Origin: Microbacterium sp. SCN 70-27
Lineage (GTDB): Bacteria; Actinomycetota; Actinomycetes; Actinomycetales; Microbacteriaceae
Assembly (NCBI GenBank): GCA_001724425.1
Contig: MEEK01000034.1
Span: 1 to 43,013, forward strand
Direction of reading: 5' to 3'
Length of the DNA: 43,013 nucleotides
The position numbers and the translations under genes are program-made. Numbering within the stretch: position 1 is the first letter of the stretch; every line of letters begins with the position of its first letter. The notes below the pieces were generated by a model. It did not search any database and had not been told where the DNA came from. It saw nothing but the letters and a program-made list of their open reading frames with translations. Shown here piece by piece: positions 26,438 through 33,729 of the stretch.

Positions 26438-27286
26438 ATGCCCGCGTCACTCATCCGCACCGCGATCGATGCTCCTCTCGCGGGTCTGGAGATCGCCGAC
26501 GTCGACCGTCACGAGCGCCTCGTCGCGATGCGCGAAGGGCGACTGGGATCGGTGCACTCGTGGGAGCTCGTCACGGCCGTCGACGGCCCCGGAACACGTC
26601 TCACGACGTTCCTCAGCGGGTGTCCGCTGGAATGCCAGTACTGCCACAACCCCGACACGCTGCAGATGAAGGACGGGCACCCCGTCACGAGCGATGAGCT
26701 CCTGGCCCGGATCTCCCGCTACCGCGCCGTCTTCGGTGCGACGGGCGGCGGGATCACCCTGTCGGGCGGCGAGGTGCTCATGCAGCCGACGTTCGCGGCG
26801 CGGATCCTCCGCGGGGCGAAGGAACTCGGCATCCACACCGCGATCGACACGTCCGGGTACCTCGGTGCCCACGCGAGCGACGCGATGCTCGACGACGTCG
26901 ACCTCGTCCTCCTCGACGTGAAGAGCGGCGACCCGGAGACCTACAAGCAGGTCACGGGGCGCGAACTCGAGCCGACGCTGGAGTTCGGCAGGCGCCTGGC
27001 ATCCCGCGCGAAGCGGCCCGAAGTGTGGATCCGCTTCGTCCTCGTCCCCGGGCTCACCGACGATGTCGACAACGTCGAGAAGGTCGCGCAGTACGCCGCC
27101 TCGCTCAACGAGATCGCGGCGGACACCGTCACCCGCGTCGAGGTCCTGCCCTTCCACCAGATGGGCCGCGACAAGTGGGCGGCGCTCGGTCGCGAGTACC
27201 GCCTCGGCGACACCCAGCCCCCCACCCCCGAACTCACCGAACGCGTACGGGACCAGTTCCGCGCGCACGGTCTCACGACGTACTGA
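26438..27286 (+). CDS. pflA: Pyruvate formate-lyase activating enzyme (radical SAM)
   Basis: PflA installs the glycyl radical on PflB using S-adenosylmethionine and a [4Fe-4S] cluster. The 282-residue protein has the radical SAM triad C62-x3-C66-x2-C69 in SGCPLECQYCHNP, the GGGITLSGGEVLMQP glycine-rich strand and AIDTSGYL. The C-terminus VEVLPFHQMGRDKWAALG is typical for the family. It is about 35 residues longer at the N-terminus than E. coli PflA. GAGAGGAG lies upstream of the ATG. It forms an operon with pflB; no focA formate channel is present nearby. Confidence 0.96.
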   Translation: MPASLIRTAIDAPLAGLEIADVDRHERLVAMREGRLGSVHSWELVTAVDGPGTRLTTFLSGCPLECQYCHNPDTLQMKDGHPVTSDELLARISRYRAVFGATGGGITLSGGEVLMQPTFAARILRGAKELGIHTAIDTSGYLGAHASDAMLDDVDLVLLDVKSGDPETYKQVTGRELEPTLEFGRRLASRAKRPEVWIRFVLVPGLTDDVDNVEKVAQYAASLNEIAADTVTRVEVLPFHQMGRDKWAALGREYRLGDTQPPTPELTERVRDQFRAHGLTTY

Positions 27287-27406
27287 CCGCGCTCCCCGGC
27301 TGCGATCAGTCGAGTCGCCGTCCCCGTGGCGACCTCGGATCAGCCCGCCTCGTATCCCCAGTCCTGGCGGGCTGGTCCCTTTTCTCTGCGCCCCGACATC
27401 CGCCCC

Positions 27407-27420
27407 GCACGGGGCCTCAG
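27407..27420. terminator. Short hairpin GCCCCG-CA-CGGGGC at the dxr 3' end
   Basis: A six-base-pair perfect stem overlaps the dxr stop region, between the convergent pflA and dxr genes. No T-run follows on either strand, so rho-independent activity is doubtful. Confidence 0.3.
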
Positions 27421-28508
27421 GCGTCGGCGATCAGCCGATCCGCCTCGGAGCGCGCCCAGCGTTCCGCCTCCGCGAGGGACTCCCGCGTGAGCTCAGCGGG
27501 CGGGGTGTGGGCGTCCACGACCCTCCGGACGGTGTCGAGGATGCCGAGGAATCCGAGAGCGCCCTCGTGGAAGGCATCCACGGCCTGCTCGTTCGCGGCA
27601 TTGAAGACCGCAGGGTACGTCCCGCCCGCACGGCCCACGGATTTCGCGAGTTCGACAGCGGGGAACGCCTCGGCATCCAGCGGCTCGAACGTCCACGTCT
27701 GCGCGGTCGTCCAGTCCAGGGGCACGCCGACTCCCCCGACGCGGTGCGGCCAGTCGAGCCCGAGCGAGATCGGCAGCCGCATGTCGGGCGGGGATGCCTG
27801 GGCGATGGTCGATCCGTCGACGAACTCCACCATCGAGTGCACGATCGACTGCGGATGCACCGTGACGTCGATGTCGTCGTAGTCAACCCCGAACAGCAGG
27901 TGCGCCTCGATGACTTCGAGCCCCTTGTTGACGAGCGTCGCGGAGTTCGTCGTGACGACACGGCCCATGTCCCACGTCGGGTGCGCGAGCGCCTCGGCCG
28001 GGGTCACCTGCTCGAGAGACGACCGGTCGCGGCCCCGGAACGGGCCGCCCGACGCGGTGAGCACGAGGCGGCGCACCTCACGGGCCTCGCCCGCGCGCAG
28101 CGCCTGGGCGATCGCGGAGTGCTCGGAGTCGACGGGGACGATCTGGCCCGGCGCGGCGAGCGCCGTGACGAGGTCACCGCCGACGATGAGCGACTCCTTG
28201 TTGGCGAGGGCGAGGGTCCGCCCCGTCTCGAGGGTCGCGAGCGTGGGCCCGAGCCCGACCGAGCCGGTGATGCCGTTCAGGACGACATCGGCGTCGACGG
28301 AGCGCACGAGACGCTCGATCTCCTCCGGGGCATCCGCGCCGAGCACCGTGTCGGCGACGTCGAACTCACGCGCCTGCGCGGCGAGGAGTTCGGCGTTCCG
28401 CCCCGCGGCGAGCCCGACGACGTCGAACCGGTCACGGCGCGTGCGGATGACGTCGAGAGCCTGCGTCCCGATCGAGCCGGTGGAACCGAGGATCAGGACG
28501 CGGCGCAT
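27417..28508 (-). CDS. dxr: 1-deoxy-D-xylulose 5-phosphate reductoisomerase
   Basis: Dxr catalyses the second, committed step of the MEP isoprenoid pathway (DXP to MEP, NADPH-dependent). The 363-residue protein starts [20 protein letters not shown] with the NADPH-binding GSTGSIG. The metal/substrate residues lie in [26 protein letters not shown] and [17 protein letters not shown], and the tract [17 protein letters not shown] follows. The ATG at 28508 has TAGGCT exactly six bases upstream, a clear leaderless start. In many actinobacteria rip and ispG follow directly; here both are kilobases away on the same strand. It is 25 bases downstream of the FKBP gene's stop. Confidence 0.97.
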   Translation of the reverse strand: MRRVLILGSTGSIGTQALDVIRTRRDRFDVVGLAAGRNAELLAAQAREFDVADTVLGADAPEEIERLVRSVDADVVLNGITGSVGLGPTLATLETGRTLALANKESLIVGGDLVTALAAPGQIVPVDSEHSAIAQALRAGEAREVRRLVLTASGGPFRGRDRSSLEQVTPAEALAHPTWDMGRVVTTNSATLVNKGLEVIEAHLLFGVDYDDIDVTVHPQSIVHSMVEFVDGSTIAQASPPDMRLPISLGLDWPHRVGGVGVPLDWTTAQTWTFEPLDAEAFPAVELAKSVGRAGGTYPAVFNAANEQAVDAFHEGALGFLGILDTVRRVVDAHTPPAELTRESLAEAERWARSEADRLIADA

Positions 28509-28514
28509 GCCGTC

Positions 28515-28520
28515 AGCCTA
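28515..28520 (-). promoter_or_regulatory. -10 hexamer TAGGCT of the dxr leaderless promoter
   Basis: On the minus strand TAGGCT-GACGGC-ATG: six bases separate the hexamer from the dxr start at 28508. It lies in the short gap after the FKBP gene. Confidence 0.7.
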
Positions 28521-28532
28521 GCCGCGCGGCGG

Positions 28533-29507
28533 TCACTGAGCGGGCTGGGCCTTCTGCGACGCGAGGATGTCGATGACGAAGACGAGCGTGTCGCCCTTCA
28601 AGTCCTTGTCGTTGATCTCACCCTCGCCGTAGCCGTCCTTCGGCGGGATGACGACGAGCACCTGGGACCCGACGGTCTGACCCTCGAGCGCCTTCGTGAA
28701 GCCGGGGACGAACCCTGTCGTCTGGCCCGGGTACGGCGAGGAGGTCGCCCACGTGTCGCCGCCGTCGAAGAGCTTCCCTGACGACCAGCGCGCTCCGCGG
28801 AACTGGATCAGGACGTAGTCGCCCGATTCGACCGTCGCGCCGTCGCCCTTCTTGAGGGTCGCGATCTCGGTCTCCGTCGGCGGGGTCGCCGAGGTGTCGA
28901 TCGAGATGTTGGGGGTGCCGTCGGCATCCAGCGTGACGGTGGGCATGCCGGCGACAGGCGGCTGCGGCTCGCCCCAGGCGGCCGTCGGCACGACGCCGAG
29001 AAGGTCGACGACGTAGACCTGGGCGGACGAGTTCTCCGCGGCCGGGAACGCCGCGACGACGCGGGTGCCGGGCTTCGCACAGCCGAAGAGTTGCCCGATG
29101 GGGTTGTCTGCCGAGATCTGCTGCGGGAGGCCGAGATTCGGCGCGTATCCCTGCTCGCCGAGCTTCTGCCCGGTGGCCGCGTCGTACGCCGACAGCGCGA
29201 AGGAGACGAAGTCTCCGGCCTTCACCGGCGTGCCCGACCCTTCGGAGAGCTGCGTGACCTGAAGCGCGGGGACCTCGAGCGGCGAGGTGAACGTCACGTC
29301 GGTCGCGGGCTTGCCGGCGTCACCCGTCACCTTGACGGCGTCGGATGCCGCACCGGATGCCGCCTGCGCCGCGCAGAGGTCCGCTGCAGGCGTGGCCGGG
29401 CCGGAGGGCGTGCCGCTGGCGTTGGGCGCACCGGCCCCGGAACACCCCGCGAGGAGAAGGACCGAGACGGCGGCGGCGGACAGGGCGGCAAGCGGGCGCA
29501 GACGCAC
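28533..29507 (-). CDS. FKBP-type peptidyl-prolyl isomerase lipoprotein
   Basis: This 324-residue secreted lipoprotein has a signal peptide with lipobox LLLAGC (Cys22) and would be anchored on the outer membrane face. The C-terminal FKBP domain (about 220-317) shows GDYVLIQFRGARWSSGKLFDGGDTW, GFVPGFTKALEGQTVGSQVLVVIPPKDGYGEG and DTLVFVIDILAS. The middle part (about 60-180) resembles a second, degenerate FKBP domain with the same strand order (VKAGDFVSFALSAYDAATGQKL, KPGTRVVAAFPA, VYVVDLLGVV). It likely folds exported proteins. The GTG at 29507 is preceded by GTGAGG. Confidence 0.93.
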   Translation of the reverse strand: MRLRPLAALSAAAVSVLLLAGCSGAGAPNASGTPSGPATPAADLCAAQAASGAASDAVKVTGDAGKPATDVTFTSPLEVPALQVTQLSEGSGTPVKAGDFVSFALSAYDAATGQKLGEQGYAPNLGLPQQISADNPIGQLFGCAKPGTRVVAAFPAAENSSAQVYVVDLLGVVPTAAWGEPQPPVAGMPTVTLDADGTPNISIDTSATPPTETEIATLKKGDGATVESGDYVLIQFRGARWSSGKLFDGGDTWATSSPYPGQTTGFVPGFTKALEGQTVGSQVLVVIPPKDGYGEGEINDKDLKGDTLVFVIDILASQKAQPAQ

Positions 29508-29666
29508 GGTGAGACCTCACAGGGATGGTGGTTGGGGGATCCGCTCCATCCTGGCCCACTTTCTTCTGTTCCGGCTGAGAACCGGCGTTCGTGTTTCGGC
29601 GGGAGCCGACGTGCGGCTCGACAGGGGCACCCCCGGCTCATGCACGGCTCGGCATGGAATCGGGAG

Positions 29667-29672
29667 TAGCCT
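29667..29672 (+). promoter_or_regulatory. -10 hexamer TAGCCT of a leaderless promoter
   Basis: TAGCCT lies six bases before the GTG at 29679. There is no Shine-Dalgarno. Confidence 0.6.
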
Positions 29673-29678
29673 CGATAG

Positions 29679-30470
29679 GTGGCAGACGAGCACGAGAGCG
29701 CACCCGACGCGCCCGCCGCACCCCCGCAGCCCGAGCCCGCCGAGGTCGCCCCGGTCGGGTTCACCTACTACTTCGGCAAGGGCGTACTGGTGCCCCTGAC
29801 CCGGCTGTTCTACCGGCCGCGCATCGAGGGACGCGGGAACATCCCCCGCACCGGCAAGGTGATCTTCGCGAGCAACCACCTGTCGTTCATCGACTCCCTC
29901 GTCATCCCGATGTTCTCCCCCCGCCCCGTGTACTTCCTCGCGAAGTCGTCGTACTTCGAGGGCACCGGGTTCACCGGCTGGGTGAGTCGCACCTTCTTCC
30001 GCGCGATCGGTGCGACTCCCGTGCAGCGCGGAGCAGGCCAGGCCGCACTCGACGCGCTCGACCAGCAGCGGCGCATCCTGGCATCCGGACGTGCGATCGC
30101 GCTGTACCCCGAGGGCACCCGTTCCCTCGACGGCCGGCTGTACAAGGGCCGTACCGGCGTCGCGTTCCTGGCGCTCGAAGAGGGCGCACAGGTGGTGCCG
30201 GTGGGGATCATCGGCACCAACGAGGCGATGCCCGTGGGCGCGAAGTTCCCCCGGCGGCATCCGCGCGTCACGGTGCGCTTCGGTGAGCCCATCGACCTGT
30301 CGCACCTCGGCGCCGCGGGCAGCGGCAAGGCCCGCCGCCTCGCGACCGACGAGATCATGTCGGCGATCCACGCCCTGTCCGGGCAGGAACTCGCGAACGC
30401 CTACAACGAGGCCCCGGCGGCCAATCCCGTGGAGCGCCTGAAGCAGGTCCTGCCCCACGAGCGTCGCTGA
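29679..30470 (+). CDS. plsC: 1-acyl-sn-glycerol-3-phosphate acyltransferase family protein
   Basis: This PlsC-type enzyme of 263 residues would acylate lysophosphatidic acid in phospholipid synthesis at the cytoplasmic membrane face. The HX4D motif is NHLSFID (His67, Asp72), the second signature is PEGTRS (Glu145 region), and VVPVGIIGTNEAMP completes the acyltransferase blocks. The first 25 residues are acidic and Pro/Ala-rich, without a clear membrane helix. Several family members act on other lysolipids, so the exact acceptor is uncertain. The GTG start is set by TAGCCT six bases upstream. Confidence 0.92.
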   Translation: MADEHESAPDAPAAPPQPEPAEVAPVGFTYYFGKGVLVPLTRLFYRPRIEGRGNIPRTGKVIFASNHLSFIDSLVIPMFSPRPVYFLAKSSYFEGTGFTGWVSRTFFRAIGATPVQRGAGQAALDALDQQRRILASGRAIALYPEGTRSLDGRLYKGRTGVAFLALEEGAQVVPVGIIGTNEAMPVGAKFPRRHPRVTVRFGEPIDLSHLGAAGSGKARRLATDEIMSAIHALSGQELANAYNEAPAANPVERLKQVLPHERR

Positions 30471-30574
30471 CCGGGTCTCTCCCCCTCCCGCGCAGCGAGC
30501 CCCCCTCCCCCGCAGCGAGCCCCAACTCGCGGCTCCGCCCCGGTCGCGGCTTCGCGCCATCCACCCCGGTCAGC

Positions 30575-30650
30575 GTTCCGAAAGCAGGGCCAATCGCCGT
30601 TTCCGACCGCGCCGCGGTCGAGAAGTGCCACTTCCCCCTGCTCCCACAAC
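30575..30650. repeat. 76-bp inverted-repeat element, copy 1
   Basis: The left arm is GTTCCGAAAGCAGGG (30575-30589), identical to the family consensus. The right arm CCCTGCTCCCACAAC (30636-30650) is degenerate in its outer half. The 46-base interior has its own hairpin GACCGC-GCC-GCGGTC. The length equals that of the other three copies. Confidence 0.75.
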
Positions 30651-30751
30651 GCCGGCCCCGCCCGGCCGCCCGACCCCTCACCCACCGGACCCCTCGCCCG
30701 CTCGACCCCACCGCCTGCCGCCACGGGGTCTCATCGAACAACCCGCCGGAG

Positions 30752-30827
30752 GTTCCGCGAGCAGGGGCAGACGGCCCCCTGAGCGATGTCGCCGACCAGG
30801 TCAACGGGTTGGCCCTGCTTCCGCGAC
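30752..30827. repeat. 76-bp inverted-repeat element, copy 2
   Basis: The arms are GTTCCGCGAGCAGGG (30752-30766) and CCCTGCTTCCGCGAC (30813-30827). The inner AGCAGGG/CCCTGCT pairing is intact, the outer half is partly changed. The length is again exactly 76 bases. Confidence 0.72.
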
Positions 30828-30942
30828 ACCGCTCGGCTCCCGGCGATGCATCGCCTCCTCCCCAATCGGCCGATCTCCCGATCGCTCCACAGTGGCGACA
30901 TCTGAACGTCCGCGGCAGCTGCGCGCCGGGCAGGGTGAGCGC

Positions 30943-31785
30943 ATGCAAGACACGATCGAGGCCGACGCGGGGGCCACGCCCTCCTTCTTTCGCACCCGCG
31001 ACCTACGTGGCCGGGGCTGGCGTACGCGCGACCTGAGCACGGCTGTCGCGACTGGGCACCTCACGAGACTCCGACCGGGCGCGTACTGTGCGGTCGACAC
31101 CCCGCCGGACTGCGTCGCCGCCGGCCGAACCCGCGGGAGGCTCGCGTGCATCTCGGAACTGCGACGTCTCGGGGTCTTCGTCCTCGATCATTCGACCCGG
31201 CACATCCACATCGAGCCTGAAGCCGCGCGGCTGCGCGCTTCAGCGCCGGCCCGCGTACACCGCGACAAACTGATTCGGACTCCCCATCCGAGGGCGTTGA
31301 GCGTCGAGACCCTCGACGCCCTGCGTCAGTCGGTGATCTGCCAGAATCCGCGGGCGGCGATCGCCACCATCGATTCGGCGCTGCATCTTGGTGTCATCCC
31401 CCACGACGATCTCGACGAACTGTTCGCGGCGCTCCCTCGCCGTCACCGACGCCTTCGGCGCCTCCTCGACTCTCGCGCAGAGTCGGGCGCGGAGTCGCTG
31501 ATGCGGCTGATACTCCGAACGATCGGATGCCGGTTCGATGTGCAGGTGTCCATCGACGGCGTCGGCAGGGTCGACTTCCTCATCGACGGGTGGTTGATCG
31601 TCGAGTGCGACAGCGCCGCCTTCCACTCGTCGTGGGAGGACCAGAAGCGCGACCGGCGACGCGACCAGGCCGCCGCGGCACGCGGTTTCGCCACCTATCG
31701 GCCGATTGCGGAGGACATCATGTGGCACCCCGACGTCGTCCGCGCCGCCGTGACGGGGCTCCTCGCCGCACGCTCACGCCGCTGA
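30943..31785 (+). CDS. DUF559/Vsr-like endonuclease-domain protein with N-terminal AbiEi-like region
   Basis: This 280-residue protein has two parts. The N-terminal half (about 15-130) looks like the winged-helix/AbiEi-type domain common in actinobacterial DUF559 proteins: FFRTRDLRGRGWRTRDLSTAVATGHLTRLRPGAYCAV. The C-terminal part has a PD-(D/E)xK-like core RVDFLIDGWLIVECDS (about 208-222; Asp and Glu as candidate metal ligands), then DQKRDRRRDQAAAARGFATYR, as in DUF559 and Vsr-fold proteins. Family members are mostly uncharacterised, with suspected roles in DNA repair or mobile-DNA biology. Two 76-bp inverted-repeat elements lie on each side, and its last codons are repeated downstream. The ATG at 30943 has only a weak AGGGTGAG upstream. 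Confidence 0.82.
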   Translation: MQDTIEADAGATPSFFRTRDLRGRGWRTRDLSTAVATGHLTRLRPGAYCAVDTPPDCVAAGRTRGRLACISELRRLGVFVLDHSTRHIHIEPEAARLRASAPARVHRDKLIRTPHPRALSVETLDALRQSVICQNPRAAIATIDSALHLGVIPHDDLDELFAALPRRHRRLRRLLDSRAESGAESLMRLILRTIGCRFDVQVSIDGVGRVDFLIDGWLIVECDSAAFHSSWEDQKRDRRRDQAAAARGFATYRPIAEDIMWHPDVVRAAVTGLLAARSRR

Positions 31786-31812
31786 GAGCGACCGTCGTAG
31801 AGGCCCAGTCGT

Positions 31813-31888
31813 GTTCCGAAGGCAGGGACAACCGGCAATCTCACGCTCCGCACGGTCGCCGCGCGCCGGTTCGCCCTGCTTTCGGAAC
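31813..31888. repeat. 76-bp inverted-repeat element, copy 3
   Basis: The arms GTTCCGAAGGCAGGG (31813-31827) and CCCTGCTTTCGGAAC (31874-31888) pair at 15 positions with one G-T wobble. Inner AACCGG...CCGGTT extends the stem. The loop region is nearly identical to copy 4. Confidence 0.85.
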
Positions 31889-31986
31889 GCGCGGGGGGCG
31901 GAGCCGATGTCCGCGGCGGGCGTGGCGGCCGGCTCCTCGCCGCGCACCCACGCCGCTGAGAATGACCGTCGCAGAGCCCCTGTCGT

Positions 31987-32062
31987 GTTCTGAAAGCAGG
32001 GACAACCGGCAATCTCACGCTCTGCACGATCGCCGCGCGCCGGTTCACCCTGCTTTCGGAAC
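31987..32062. repeat. 76-bp inverted-repeat element, copy 4
   Basis: The arms are GTTCTGAAAGCAGGG (31987-32001) and CCCTGCTTTCGGAAC (32048-32062), with one wobble position. AACCGG and CCGGTT form a second paired block inside. Confidence 0.85.
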
Positions 32063-32116
32063 GCGGCGGGACGGAGCCCGGGGTCGATGGCGCGCACGGG
32101 CGAAGGCCCGGCGGGT

Positions 32117-32587
32117 TCAGCGGGCGGTGACCGTCGCGATGTGGTGAACGGGGAAGTTCACCGAGTTGGCGATGAAACACCATTCGCGTGCCTGGGCGTG
32201 GGCCTGTTCCGCCGCCGGGATCATCGCGGCCTCCGCGACGACCACGCGCGGGCGCAGCGTCACCTCGGCGAAGGCACCGCCGCCGCGACCATCCTCGACC
32301 ATGCGCCCCGTCGCCTCGTCCTCGTACGACACGACGACGACCCCTGCCGTGACGCACGCGCGCAGGTACGACAGCAGGTGGCACTCCGACAGCGCCGCGA
32401 GCAGGAGATCCTCGGGGTTCCACTTCGCGGGATCGCCGCGGAAGGGCTTGTCGCTGGATGCCTGCAGCTCGGGCTTGCCCGCGACCGAGATCGTCACGGA
32501 ACGGTCGTAGTCGCGGTAGCCGCTCGTGCCCGTGCCGCGGTTGCCCGTCCACTCGCTGCGGAGGCGGTACCGGTGTTCGCCGATCAT
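32117..32587 (-). CDS. OsmC family protein (peroxide/organic hydroperoxide detoxification type)
   Basis: This is a 156-residue cytoplasmic protein. OsmC/Ohr proteins reduce organic peroxides with two redox cysteines. Here the segments WNPEDLLLAALSECHLLSYLRAC and AREWCFIANSVNFPV carry the conserved Glu/Cys pattern of the YhfA/OsmC subgroup. The N-terminus RSEWTGNRGTGTSGYRDYDRSVTISVAGKPEL matches the OsmC strand pattern. The ATG at 32587 has CAGACT six bases upstream and no Shine-Dalgarno. It is divergent from the asparaginase gene; both appear leaderless. Confidence 0.9.
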   Translation of the reverse strand: MIGEHRYRLRSEWTGNRGTGTSGYRDYDRSVTISVAGKPELQASSDKPFRGDPAKWNPEDLLLAALSECHLLSYLRACVTAGVVVVSYEDEATGRMVEDGRGGGAFAEVTLRPRVVVAEAAMIPAAEQAHAQAREWCFIANSVNFPVHHIATVTAR

Positions 32588-32593
32588 CCGCCC

Positions 32594-32599
32594 AGTCTG
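32594..32599 (-). promoter_or_regulatory. -10 hexamer CAGACT of a leaderless promoter
   Basis: On the minus strand CAGACT is followed by GGGCGG and then the ATG at 32587. Confidence 0.5.
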
Positions 32600-32667
32600 A
32601 CACCTGCGCGGGATCTGCGGCGAAGGCTTCCGCGCCGCCGATCCTCGAGCGCGCGGCGCGCCGGGGA

Positions 32668-32673
32668 TAGGCT
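32668..32673 (+). promoter_or_regulatory. -10 hexamer TAGGCT of a leaderless promoter
   Basis: TAGGCT, six bases (GAGCGG), then the GTG at 32680. Confidence 0.7.
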
Positions 32674-32679
32674 GAGCGG

Positions 32680-33669
32680 GTGCCCGAGACCCTCACCGTC
32701 CCCGCGTCCGTCGAACTCGCCGTCGTCGAGCGGAGCGGGTTCGTCGAGTCGCGGCACGCGGGCGCCGCGGTCGTGCTCGATCCCGACGGCGTCGTGGCGC
32801 TGTCCCTCGGGGACGTCGAGGCGCCGATCCTCCCGCGTTCGAGCATGAAGCCCCTCCAGGCGCTCGGCTGTGCGACGGCGGGAGCCGTGCTCGAGGGCGA
32901 GCACCTCGCCCTGTCGACGGCCAGCCACGCCGGCACCGACCGGCACGTCGCCGTCGTGCGCGACATCCTGGACCGTGCGGGCCTGTCCGAGTCCGACCTG
33001 CGGTGCCCACCGGCATGGCCCGGCGACACCGCCACGCGCGACGAGATCGTCCGTGAGCTCGGGCAGCCGGAGCGCATCCGGATGAACTGCTCCGGCAAGC
33101 ACGCCACCATGCTCCTCGCCTGCTCCGTCAACGGATGGGACACGGCGACGTACCTCGACCCCGCCCACCCGCTCCAGGTGCACATCCGCGAGGTCATCGA
33201 GCGCCTCACGGGCGCGAAGATCGCGACGACCGCGATCGACGGCTGCGGTGCTCCCGTCTACGCCATGAGCCTCTCCGCACTCGCGCGGGCCACCCATCGC
33301 GTCGGGACGTCGTCGGAGCGCTCCCCGTTCGCACTGCACCGGACGGCGGGCGCCCTCGTGCGCGCCGTCCGCGAGAACCCTTGGGCGATCGACGGGCCGG
33401 GCCGTCAGGACACGATCGCGATCGAGCGCCTGGGCGTGTTCGCCAAGGGCGGTGCCGAGGGCATCATGATCATGGTGGCCCCGAACGGCGCCACGGTCGC
33501 CCTCAAGATGCTCGACGGATCGGGGCGGGCGGCCACAGCCGTCGCGATCTCCCTGCTCCAGCGGGTCGGCGCCCTCTCCCCCGCGGAGGCGGCGCAGACC
33601 CTGACACAGCTTCCGCTCACGATCACGGGCGGCGGACAGGACGTGGGCCTCATCCGGCCGACGGTGTAG
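32680..33669 (+). CDS. L-asparaginase II family protein (Rhizobium etli type)
   Basis: This 329-residue protein belongs to the asparaginase family (Asparaginase_II, PF06089) that is unrelated to E. coli AnsB. Signature stretches are RSSMKPLQAL, STASHAGTDRHV, RMNCSGKHATMLLAC and AIDGCGAPVYAMSLSALA, including the Ser/Lys pairs thought to be catalytic. It should hydrolyse asparagine to aspartate and ammonia. It is followed after 60 bases by alanine dehydrogenase on the same strand. The pair suggests linked amino-acid catabolism or ammonia reassimilation (inference). The GTG start follows TAGGCT by six bases. Confidence 0.92.
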   Translation: MPETLTVPASVELAVVERSGFVESRHAGAAVVLDPDGVVALSLGDVEAPILPRSSMKPLQALGCATAGAVLEGEHLALSTASHAGTDRHVAVVRDILDRAGLSESDLRCPPAWPGDTATRDEIVRELGQPERIRMNCSGKHATMLLACSVNGWDTATYLDPAHPLQVHIREVIERLTGAKIATTAIDGCGAPVYAMSLSALARATHRVGTSSERSPFALHRTAGALVRAVRENPWAIDGPGRQDTIAIERLGVFAKGGAEGIMIMVAPNGATVALKMLDGSGRAATAVAISLLQRVGALSPAEAAQTLTQLPLTITGGGQDVGLIRPTV

Positions 33670-33729
33670 CCGTCCCGCGGCCTCCGCAGCCCACCCGGCA
33701 AGGCGGCGCGGGACCCAGAGAGGAGTCTC

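Larger units (their letters stand above)
30471..30942. other. 472-bp intergenic region with two inverted-repeat elements
   Basis: No convincing coding sequence was found here on either strand. It holds a 20-base tandem direct repeat (30481-30500 and 30501-30520, one mismatch) and two 76-bp inverted-repeat elements at 30575 and 30752. The region lies between plsC and the DUF559-type gene. Confidence 0.7.
31756..32062. repeat. Tandem duplication of about 174 bp covering the DUF559 gene's 3' end
   Basis: The sequence from about 31756 (GGGCTCCTCGCCGCACGCTC, through the stop codon and inverted-repeat copy 3) recurs from about 31930 with a 174-base offset. The second copy still encodes a diverged GLLAA..RR-stop tail. 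Identity is high around the stop codons and the palindromes and lower in between. Confidence 0.75.
31786..32116. other. 331-bp intergenic region with two inverted-repeat elements
   Basis: No gene is seen here. The region between the DUF559 gene and the osmC stop is almost filled by the second duplication unit and element copies 3 and 4. Confidence 0.7.

Noticed and set aside
30575..31888. Composite transposon or insertion sequence with the 76-bp elements as ends
   Set aside because: No target-site duplication or transposase signature (DDE or HUH) is seen, and the elements are each self-palindromic rather than a single pair of termini.
30575..32062. CRISPR array from the four regularly sized repeats
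   Set aside because: The repeats are long palindromes at unequal spacing around a gene, with no short direct repeats, spacers or cas genes.
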